Below the pieces are notes generated by a model, which was given only the letters and a program-made list of their open reading frames with translations, was not told the origin of the DNA and did not search any database. The translations under genes were made by a program, and so were the position numbers. A stretch of 34,538 bases of DNA from Plantago elongata (taxonomy: Eukaryota > Streptophyta > Magnoliopsida > Lamiales > Plantaginaceae). The stretch spans positions 1-34,538 of the forward strand of contig JAYMSP010001227.1 in NCBI GenBank assembly GCA_036897095.1, read 5' to 3'. The number at the start of each line of letters is the position of its first letter. Position 1 is the first letter of the stretch. Below, piece by piece: positions 25,991 through 34,538 of the stretch.

Positions 25991-26245
25991 TACTCTCTCC
26001 GTCCCATCAAAATTCATACATTAGGGTTGGCGCGTAGTTTATGCGAAAACATTAAAGTAATGATAAAAAATGAAGAAGGTGGAGAAAAGTATACTTTTAG
26101 TAACAAAATGTGTAATTTTTGTATAAAGTTGAGATTGTTTATTATTTGTTAGTGGTGGAGTAACTTCCTTTTTTAATAATGTATAAAGTTTGGTGGGACG
26201 GTTAAAAATGGCAAATATATAAACTTTGTTAGGATGGAGGGAGTA
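25991..26245. mobile_element. Stowaway-like MITE (251 bp) with TA duplication and doubled right end
   Basis: The element at 25993-26243 has termini CTCTCTCCGTCCCATC and, inverted, CTCCCTCCATCCTAAC, flanked by TA. A second terminus-like sequence (gtataaagtttggtgggacgg, ending near 26201) precedes the true right end, so the right terminal region seems duplicated. Confidence 0.8.
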
Positions 26246-26764
26246 TGAAATTTGTATGTAAGACGCGATGGCAAAAACGAGGGTGCGGATGGATAAGGTC
26301 GCACCTCCCCTAATTCCGACGGACCTTAATATATAACTTGTTAATTCAATTCTTTTTTATCTAGTGGTATAAAGTTAATATTTTACTGATGAATATGATT
26401 GTTAAATATACTCTATTTATCGTTTTCATCTAATATTATTAATATTAAAGATATGAATTTTTTTACATCAATTCAATTCTACATTCGAATTCGATTAACA
26501 AGACTTTATTCATCTAAAAAGATTTATATATTTTGCACCCTTTAAATTCGAGTCCCGACTCCGCCTCTTGGTATGACGGGTTTTGGCAAAGTCATAGTTT
26601 GCTACGTACATATATTAAGCCAGAATGTACATCAACTACACACTGATTTATACTCGAACTCCTTATTCAAACACGATATACCATGTTTTAATTTATTACT
26701 ACTACACTGCATGTTTGTAAATCCTTCGCGACACTGCAGCAACTTTCACCTCACCCGAGCTTGC
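26246..26764. other. AT-rich intergenic DNA 3' of the inhibitor gene
   Basis: No gene recognised. It contains 'ggtcgcacctcccctaattc' and 'attcgagtcccgactccgcc', which look like repeat-derived sequence, but I could not place it in a family. Confidence 0.4.
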
Positions 26765-27364
26765 CTATTCTTTCAGGAAGTCAGGGCCAGTAGTCGCAAG
26801 TTTATTAACAATAGCCAACGCGTTGCTAGTCAGGTAACTCACATTGGACACACGGTTCTTCAAGGATCTAATGCGCCTTCCCTTCTGCTCTTCAAATCCA
26901 TCCACACAAGTATCTTCGTCGGTAAGAGCAGCGCTTACCCAAGTAGTCACATCCTCAATCTGCGAAAAGAACTCCCCAGCACTAAGCTCTCTGAGTACAA
27001 AAAGCGCCTTGTGCAGATTATCCAGTGTCTCCCCGATAGTTTCCACACAGTCTGCAAGAGCAGCTTTGTTCCTTCCCTTCAATCCATCACTTGTTCTGTT
27101 CTGCAGTCTTACCAAGTATCTAGTAACATTCTTTGCTTCTCCTATGGTTACAGACACCGCAGCCCTAGCCCACCTGGTGGGACTGCGTTTCGCTGCGTTT
27201 GCAAATGGTGACAGAGAATGGATGCAGAGATCTTGATAATGTGTCACGCTACATGCATCTTGAACATAACTGTCATCAGTTTCCTCTTGGCCTATGACCA
27301 ATGAGGATGACAATATGACCGTACATGATAGCATCAACAATAAAACCGAGGTACCTCGTGCCAT
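26765..27364 (-). CDS. Pectinesterase/invertase inhibitor-domain protein
   Basis: A single-exon secreted inhibitor of 199 residues, the usual length. PMEI-domain proteins bind pectin methylesterases in the wall, or acid invertases, and block them; the target cannot be told from sequence. An N-terminal signal peptide (about 1-25, MARGTSVLLLMLSCTVILSS) is followed by a four-helix PMEI domain. The four conserved cysteines are present at 38, 47 (VQDAC and DLC), 106 (ALADC) and 153 (EDTC), in the spacing that gives the helical hairpin and the bundle disulfide. N-glycosylation sites include NVT and NRT. The sequence is closest in feel to '21 kDa protein'/PMEI9-like members. Reading frame is intact from ATG to stop. 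Confidence 0.92.
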   Translation of the reverse strand: MARGTSVLLLMLSCTVILSSSLVIGQEETDDSYVQDACSVTHYQDLCIHSLSPFANAAKRSPTRWARAAVSVTIGEAKNVTRYLVRLQNRTSDGLKGRNKAALADCVETIGETLDNLHKALFVLRELSAGEFFSQIEDVTTWVSAALTDEDTCVDGFEEQKGRRIRSLKNRVSNVSYLTSNALAIVNKLATTGPDFLKE

Positions 27365-28947
27365 AACTGGATTAACAAAGTTGGGAGTAAACAGGTTTTG
27401 GCTCTCAAAATCGACAAATATGAATTACTGTGAGCAGCAAACAGTAGGGTGGGGTTTCAAAATAAGGTAGAGGCACTTGGGGAGAATTTTAACTTGGCAT
27501 ATAGGGATGCTACTATGCTACTCTTGTCAGGGTGATCTAAAAAACGGACACATTTAAAGACTTTGGGATGAGTTCAAAATATCAAGTAGAAGTTAGTTGG
27601 AGAGAGCAAGAAGGTGATGAATGCAGTAATGGTCGCCAGAAAGGAAGTGAGAAGATCTTAGGATGATGAGTAGTCTCATGTGAAGTGTATCTAAGACAGG
27701 TGAGCTTTTTCATGAAGTTATTTGCCATGCTGCAATGGGTGTGGTCTATGTCCATACGTCAAGCTTCATGGATGGCTGGTCAGGAAGCTAAAAGTGCAGG
27801 CAGGCATTCATGACAAACATACGTACATAATAAATGAACAAACACTGTTTCAAGAAAAGTAGATTTTACTACTGTTTCAAAACTAGGGTTGATGTGCTCA
27901 ACAATTCACCCACTGGTAATTCAAGTTCTAAGGGCCTGAAATGTTTTGGAAGAGAACTTGTGGTATACTGCCAGGAGCATTTACTAACCCGAGGCAGATC
28001 ATCATGGACTTGGATCACACAGAAGACAAAGTAGTCTTAAGTCTTAATCGGTGGTTAAATGATAGTATTAGAACACTGCCTAATCTTTCTCATCCAGAGG
28101 AAAGAAGCAAATCAGCCAGGACAACTTGACATGAACTGAACTACCTAGCATGAAAATAGGGGGAATTCATAGGCTGGTACAACCACCTGTATCTTTCACA
28201 TCCCGGACCACCAGAAGAACCTATAGCTAGATAACAGAAAATTTATGCAAAATAATCACAGGACATATGACGCCTAACACTGTGACACATATACTTCTTG
28301 AACAGTAAGTCATTATTCAACATCCCGAACACATTACGTATGTCCATCTTGTCTAGTTATTTCGACTAATTCTTCAACTTCCAGTATTTAGATTAGCATA
28401 CTCTCTCCTTTTCCTGCCACATTACAGTTTTTCACTTTTTCTTATTCTCTTTACACGAAACACACCTTTTGCAACCATTAGTGATATTCTCAAGTTTCAC
28501 GGATGAAATACAGTCAGCCCGACAGTCTCACTCTCACCTAGTGATCCATGTCCTTGTCCTGGATGTTATTAGAATCTTTCACATTATTATGTCGTAATTC
28601 AGCGTTCTTTTCAGCAATAACGATGTAATGAAGAAACTTGGGCTAACCTCATGGATTTACCAGGCAAATAAGTCATTATTCAAGAATGTTCAACAAAATA
28701 TAATTGCTAAGTTAACTCAGATATGCATTATTCCTCGCACATTCAGGTGCACATTGTGAATGAAACATGAGAAAATAAGGAAATAAGAAACATGATTGAG
28801 TAAAATCTTCAGGAAAGGTACATAGGAAAAGAACCTTATGAGGTAAAATCCTGCTTCACTGATCTATCAAAATGTCAGTTATCTTTAGTGAAAATCAAAG
28901 CTATCATCTTATAATGGAATCAAGCGTCCAAAAATGATACTGCTCCT
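27365..28947. other. Intergenic region, no gene seen
   Basis: This holds the inhibitor gene's upstream region and the 3' flank of the LYR-protein gene. Short open frames (for example near 27834-28129) carry no motif or conserved look, and I leave them uncalled. Confidence 0.5.
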
Positions 28948-30064
28948 TCACATGGATTTCTTTAGAATCTCTTCGCAAGGAACTTCAAGGGTAGCTCCAG
29001 CATGGTCTTTTTCAGGCTTTACTTCTGCAGCAACAAAAAAAAGACCGCGAATGTTCAGGGAATTGTCAAAAGAGATCAAGCATCTACTAAATAAAATACC
29101 ACTGAATATTGAAGTACATAAGACAAGGAATTCTGTCAATAAATCAAATAACTAATCCAAGCATCAGACAATATCATATGCAGAAGATACAACAAAGTTG
29201 GGGCCATGAGGTCCAACTTCCAGGAACATATGAAAATGGGCCATAAGCAGCTCAATTCAGTAAGTGAGAGTTCACGGTAGCTTTTGGAAGCCGTTTAGGG
29301 CTTCGAAGCAAACTTGAACTCTGGCGGAATAGATTGAGAAGACATGAGCTTCTCGAAGACTTCCCAGTCTTGAGCTTAGCAACTTAAAATGCAGATTCAT
29401 AAAGCAACCCAAGTAATTTAACCTCTCAGTTCCAATATCTGTTCTCAAATAGCTGCTTCCACTACTGAATAATCTAAAGTGACTATAAAAATAAAGCAAG
29501 GTCCAATGCGGAAACTCTGACCGTAATATATACACTCAGTTCCTTCTAATTTACTCATCCATTACTGATTGATCTAATTTTTGACAATGCAAATCAAACA
29601 AGGTCCAATCCATAAACCATGACCATATGAATTTAAAAAAAAACTCGGCAATTACTGTTGATGATCTAGTCAGTAGCAGAAAACTAATTTTGGGACAAAT
29701 GACAAATATAAAAGCAAAGGCAATTTCACAAACACATGGTGATCGAGCACAGCACAGATACTTAGACGAAACAAACAAATTCAAACACCAATTGAGAGTG
29801 ATAAAAGTGGACTGGATACACACCGTAGCCGCCAGTACGCTCGTTGAGCTTGGCCTGGACGAGCATGTTGGAGATGAAGTGAGAAGCCTCACGCGCCTCG
29901 TCTAAGAGGCGGCTGAGATCGGCGGGGGAGGTGACGTGGCGATTCTCTTCGAACTTCTTCCGGACTTCCACGGCGGACTCACGGAGCATTAAGGAGTCGC
30001 CGGCGAATGCTTTGCGAGTCGCTCTTAGCACCACTCTGTATGCTTTCAGTGCTTCGCTTCCCAT
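28948..30064 (-). CDS. MZM1: LYR-motif mitochondrial assembly factor (MZM1/LYRM7-like)
   Basis: The predicted product is a small matrix chaperone that holds the Rieske iron-sulfur protein before its insertion into respiratory complex III; in Arabidopsis the homologue is called mitochondrial zinc maintenance protein 1. Two exons: 29824-30064 and 28948-29024, with a 799-bp GT-AG intron. Phase 1 joins GGY and [16 protein letters not shown]. The product is 105 residues, the family length. The N-terminus reads [20 protein letters not shown], with the LYR-type motif as AYR and the Phe downstream. Then come the basic [12 protein letters not shown] and [13 protein letters not shown], typical of MZM1. 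The C-terminal [18 protein letters not shown] matches the plant family. The ATG at 30064 is chosen because it gives the conserved start. Confidence 0.93.
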
Positions 30065-30852
30065 GTTCTTACTCAATACGACGACGTCGTATTGGCCTTT
30101 TCAATAAGAATGCCAAAAAGTTAATTGTTTGAGATTTAAAAGAGAAGTGGTGCAGCTAGAACTTGTTTACAGCAGTTCTTAGATCTCTTTGTAATAATTT
30201 TACTTTCTATTTTGGTACTAAGAATCTGAGGAGGACGTCTCTTTGGGGCTCTTTGGACTAATTGGAAACTATTTGAATAGATAAATTGATTGGGAAGCTA
30301 TTTAAATGGAGAAATGCACAATTTCCCCATTCAAATCGCTCAATCAGCCCCTTTATTTTTGTTACTATCATCATATTTCAATTTTCTTCCACATGACCAG
30401 TGATTTTGGTGAAAATGGACATTCCCTAGCTATAATCCTAAAACAAGTGTTCTAATTAAAGGATTATGTTTGTCATTACTACCTACACACTTGAATAATG
30501 GACTTCATACAATATTACAAGCAAGAAAAGACTGACACACTCAATTTACATTACAGCAGTTACATATCTTACAATATTGTTTGTTACACACGGTTTTCAA
30601 GTCAATCGACCATCAACAGCTTACGACAATATTTTCAACTTACAATGTCGTAGTGTATGTTACAATCAAGATCTTCAGTTCAATGAATTCCTCTCAATTT
30701 CTTCTCAATGGAAACAGTTCTAGAGCCGGTTCAGAACAAGTTGGACCCTTATGCCACTGTTCTAAAAGAAACCAGGACTTGCTAATACTGGGAAAACTTT
30801 CAAACAAGGATGTTGAATTCGGGGAATATAACTCCATGCAGTTGAAGGGTCG
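30065..30852. other. Intergenic region between the LYR-protein gene and the next gene
   Basis: This holds the promoter of the LYR gene (next to 30064) and the 3' untranslated region of the minus-strand gene that ends at 30853. No other gene seen. Confidence 0.5.
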
Positions 30853-33419
30853 TTAGCCTGGAGCATCAACCATTCTCAAATCATGTTTCTTGCGCCGACC
30901 CCTATGATGAGTCTTCTGTATGGAGTTCTCACCTACTCCTTCCAACTTTGAAGTACCATCTGGTGCATCACACAAAGTGTAAGAGCATTCAATAATTAAT
31001 TTAAGAAAACAAAATGGCAAAGACATCAGGTTAATAAGTTCTACAGTAATTGCACAGATATGGATCCAACAATGTCCCCTACATCTTCCTAGTTCCTACA
31101 GTTAATAAGTCCTCAATTAAGTCACCACCACCAGATATGATCAAAGTTCAAAGTCGAAGACCCTGACTGGACATGCTCCGGTCCGAGCTAGAATTCAATT
31201 AATTCCATAAGAAGGTTTAAGTATGTGCTGATAAAGCCCCTACATCTTCCTAGTTCCACAATCCACGTAATAAGCAAAAGAAAACCAAGCAATACTGGGG
31301 CATGTAAATATAATTGTGTGAGGTAAATTCCTCGATGAATTCTGATGTTCTTTGGTAGATGAACCTTTGTTTCATATATTTTGACAAAAGAAGCACAATT
31401 TACGCACACAGATACAGAAACCCAGCCCAAGTTACATGGGCTTTTCTACGGTCAGGCCTTCGCCCTGTCTGACAACAGGTAAAAAAATACAAAATTAACA
31501 TATTTATTCCATTCGATTTCAAAATACTAAAATAAAAAATAGATAATTCTAAAAAAAATATTATTTTATTTTTAAAATTATTTTAAAAGGCAAATTTGAA
31601 TTTTTTTTATCAATATTTACATTTTTCTAAGTTAAATATTCATATGGTGATAGGGCGATCGACTTACCGGGCAACGCCCCATTGCCTTTCCGACTTATGA
31701 ATATTTAAATTAGAAAAAGATAAATATTAATAAAAAAATTTTAATTTGACTTCTAACATATTTTTTAAAATAATACAATATTTTTTTAGAATTACCTATT
31801 TTTTATTTTAATATTTTAATATCTAACGGAATAAATATGTTAATGTTTTAATTTTTTGCCTGTTGTCAGGCAAGGCGAAGGCCAGCCTGACCGTAAAATT
31901 GCCCAGGTTACATAAGTGTACATGTATTTGACAACCTCTCTTGACTATAGGTATATACAGGGTATACTATACACAAAAGCCTTGAAGTAAATACAAAGTT
32001 ACAGCAGCATGTCAAAATGCTCAAAACAATACCCAATAAAGTTTTATTACCAGTGGAAGGACAAAAAAAATTGACCAGAGAGAGTATCTCAAAGTATGAG
32101 AGACCTTGGTTGGTTCGTAAGAAGACTCACAGTACTCACTAGTTACTTCCAGGTAGTATGGAATTTTATAATAGTTTTATAAACATATGCAACAGGCACA
32201 GAGGATCCCATGATCACCAGCACATGGTATATAAAGTAGGATCACTAACGCATACAAAACTGATAAGCAAATGTAACATGAGTACATGACAAATCGGGCT
32301 TTGTTGATTCCTAAACATAACACAACTGTTGGAATGAGGAAGCGGTGGAGATCTAAAAGCCCTATAACCCCGCTCTTGCACATTTATATTCTCTCTGCCT
32401 CATTGCCTTTTACATTCAGGTGCAACAAAGTAGAAAACGATCAGATCGTCTGCCCTCACAGCAGCATTCATTTCCTATAGCACTATAATAACGTAGTATG
32501 ATACCCCTCGTCCAGGTCCCACATTTCGCCATCTGAGGTTGTAAAAGCCTCGTAGATGAAAAAGATTGCTTAACTACACTATTGCAACTGACTCACTCAC
32601 TCAGAAACTAAAACTGCCACCACAAATCACTTAAGAATCTCAAATTGAATGCTGAAATTAGGAACAGAACATGAAATCAGCTCAAAGCAAAACTAACACA
32701 ACGCAACCTATCAGCTCAATCAAACACATTTGCTGAAACAGAATCACTTCAATGAAAAACATACCTCCAAATTCATCTCCCCAAAACAAAGCCCTGGAAT
32801 CGTCCTCTTCCTCATCGATCTCATCCCCGTAACCATGCTCCGCATCACCCCTATACCCCGGCTCACTCCCATACCCCGACTCATTCCCCTGATTATCCCC
32901 ATTCCCAAACTGCCCAAACCCCGCACCCAAACACTCCCTCTCCCTCTCCCCATTCCCCTCCCTCTCCCTCCTCGAGTTCCTATCACTCACATCCGACGCC
33001 CAATTCGCCTCCCCGAAAAGCTCCCCACTCGAATCCGTCCCTCCAGCTGCCATCGGCAAATCCGAACACGTCCCGTTCGCAGCCGACGCACCGACCGAGC
33101 GACACCTCCGATCGGAACTCCGTCCTGAAACAGATCTAGAACCGTAACGACGCCGTCGTTTACGAGCTAGCCACCGCTTTTGCGCGACAGAGAACTGAAG
33201 CGGCGGCTTATCGTCGTCGAAGAGACTGAGCTTGGACATGTCGAGGATTGATTCGATGGAGAAGGAGGTGGCGCGGTCGGAGCGGCAGGGGCGTTTGGTG
33301 TTGGGGCCGGGAGCGTAGGATTTGGGGGAATCGGAGGAGTCTATGGAGAGGGTTTTGGCGAAGGGTCTCCATGAGTGGAGCTGGAAAGCGCAGGATTCTA
33401 GTAGAGTTTCCCGAGACAT
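30853..33419 (-). CDS. Plant-specific protein of unknown function (two exons)
   Basis: Exon 1 is 32765-33419 and the proposed exon 2 is 30853-30959, joined by an 1805-bp intron (donor GGAG/GTATG, acceptor CACCAG/ATGG). Phase closes to 253 residues. Visible parts: a Ser-rich N-terminus, SIESILDMSKLSLFDDDKP, a basic stretch ARKRRRRYG (about 85-93, possible nuclear signal), a Gly/Glu/Arg-rich middle with GYGSEPGYRGDAEHGYGDE, an acidic block ending ALFWGDEFG, and a basic end THHRGRRKKHDLRMV. The end and the FWG block match my memory of an Arabidopsis family labelled 'rho GTPase-activating gacO-like' (At3g57930 type), but no RhoGAP domain is visible, so that label tells nothing about function. A foldback MITE lies in the intron. 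Confidence 0.75.
31429..31913. mobile_element. Foldback Mutator-like MITE (467 bp)
   Basis: The element at 31438-31904 starts gggcttttctacggtcagg and ends cctgaccgtaaaattgccc, an inverted pair. Complementarity continues through nearly the whole element: the left arm (31438-31644) pairs with the right arm (31696-31904) around a loop of about 50 bp. It is flanked by aagttacat (31429-31437) and aggttacat (31905-31913), a 9-bp duplication with one mismatch, which points to the Mutator superfamily. It has no coding capacity. Confidence 0.8.
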
Positions 33420-34538
33420 TAGTGAGTAGTGAATCTGGGTTGATTAGGGTTTGGATTGAAAGTGAGATGGTGATGATGATTTGGAGTATCGGTTTTGGGG
33501 AATTTCTGGTTTGGAAGAATTTGGACGGAATAGACAGAATTCAGTAGGTGGACGACGAGTGTGGTCTGAAAGACACACAGACAGGTTAACAGCGATTTGG
33601 TGGTTTGGTAGGGAAAGGAAAGATCACTTTCTGTTTCTGGCAAATCTGATTGATTCGAAATATGTGGCTCTACTTTACTGTAATGAATGAACGGGACCGC
33701 TCTGATTCGAAATAAAAGTAGTGAAAATCATTGTACCTCTAAAATGATCGACTAGTCCTACCCGTCGTATAAACTTTATACGCTTACAATTATTCTAACT
33801 TCACACATAATTAAAAAAAAAAAAAGGTACTTTCTTCTAATAAATAATAAACAATATCAATTTATTTTAAAATTAAACATCTATCAATAAAAATATATTT
33901 TTCCTTAACTTCTCTTTATTCTATCGTTAATTTAACTTCTTACATAGAACTGCGTGTCAACTCTAATATATAAAAATTTCGGGATGAAAAGAGTAATTTC
34001 TTTACGATGCTAAAATTGGAATTAAAATACATCAAATTATGCACTTAAGCAGATACAGTTTCACATGTGCTGAAATATAATGAAAATTTAAGAATAAAAA
34101 AATAATATAAGGGACTAAAAATTATATATGAGTTAATTGTTAAGAATTCAAAATTATTTGGACCAATTCTGATCAGGAAGGTGCCAACTGCCAAGGAGTT
34201 TGTGACTCAATTGCGCAAAGAATAAGAAAAGAAGGAATGGAGGATAAAGCATAAGAGCGAGTGAAACATATGAAATCGCACCAGCAGAACAAAACGTATG
34301 TTAACAAGACACGAACTGAGTGAGTTCAACAAGACATCGAGCATGATCGTCTTCCCCAAATTGTCAAAAGAGAACAAAAATGATTGTAGCAAGTAAAATT
34401 GCACAAATGATAATTCATCGAACTTGTTTAATGCGGGGTACAATTCTCTAGTCTAATCCTTTGATTCTAGTTTTCTAAGACGACGAACTTGGATCTTCAA
34501 ATTCTTCGGTCTAGAACTTGTGACTTCAAAGTCGAACG
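33420..34538. other. Upstream region and window end, nothing recognised
   Basis: Positions 33420-33700 are the probable promoter and leader of the minus-strand gene. From 33770 to 34150 it is strongly AT-rich. The final 350 bp have more mixed composition with no long frame, motif or repeat that I recognise. Confidence 0.45.

Noticed and set aside
26573..27211. Long open frame on the + strand
   Set aside because: It is antisense to the pectinesterase inhibitor gene, whose cysteines and signal peptide are clearly real. The plus-strand frame has no recognisable domain.
32730..33128. Proline/arginine-rich frame on the + strand
   Set aside because: This is the complement of the Gly/Glu/Arg-rich coding exon on the minus strand. 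Its composition follows from that and it has no splice or start support.
30853..33419. RhoGAP function for the unknown gene
   Set aside because: The database-style label of its relatives suggests it, but no RhoGAP domain or arginine finger is visible in the 253 residues.

Overview
The window looks like nuclear DNA of a flowering plant. Genes are split by GT-AG introns, intergenic DNA is AT-rich and holds Stowaway-type and other small transposons, and every recognisable protein belongs to a plant family. The NLR is of the late-blight R1-like kind that is expanded in asterids (Solanaceae, Lamiales), so an asterid, perhaps Lamiales, is my best guess; that is inference.

Layout. Positions 1-1213 hold no confident gene. 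Two tandem class II serine carboxypeptidase genes lie on the minus strand (1214-3287 and 4655-6727), each with eight exons. A broken minus-strand gene (7233-9439) carries two CBM22 xylan-binding domains of the plant GH10 xylanase type. It has a stop codon in the second domain, no catalytic domain and a retroposon in an intron. It is divergent from an intact single-exon CC-NB-LRR gene (9777-12392, +). An eight-exon monoacylglycerol lipase/caffeoylshikimate esterase-like gene follows (13986-17382, +), converging on a seven-exon UDP-glucuronate decarboxylase gene (18008-22064, -) whose first intron has all the signals of a U12-type AT-AC intron. A 4.5-kb intergenic stretch (22065-26764) holds short tandem repeats, an unusual array of 'tatagttttaa'-like motifs and two Stowaway-like MITEs. 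Then come a pectinesterase/invertase inhibitor gene (26765-27364, -), a two-exon LYR-motif mitochondrial assembly factor gene (28948-30064, -), and a two-exon plant-specific gene of unknown function (30853-33419, -) whose intron contains a foldback Mutator-like MITE. The last 1.1 kb holds nothing I recognise.

How the genes relate. These are independent nuclear genes, not an operon. Several touch the cell wall: CBM22 binds xylan, the decarboxylase makes UDP-xylose for xylan, the esterase family includes a lignin enzyme, and PMEIs control pectin. I see no evidence of co-regulation. Exon structures were joined by hand from reading frame, splice signals and family knowledge; phases were checked to close in every model. 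The most interesting items are the AT-AC intron, the CBM22-only gene, an 85-bp tRNA-derived SINE with an 18-bp target duplication, and the repeat array at 24.0-25.8 kb.
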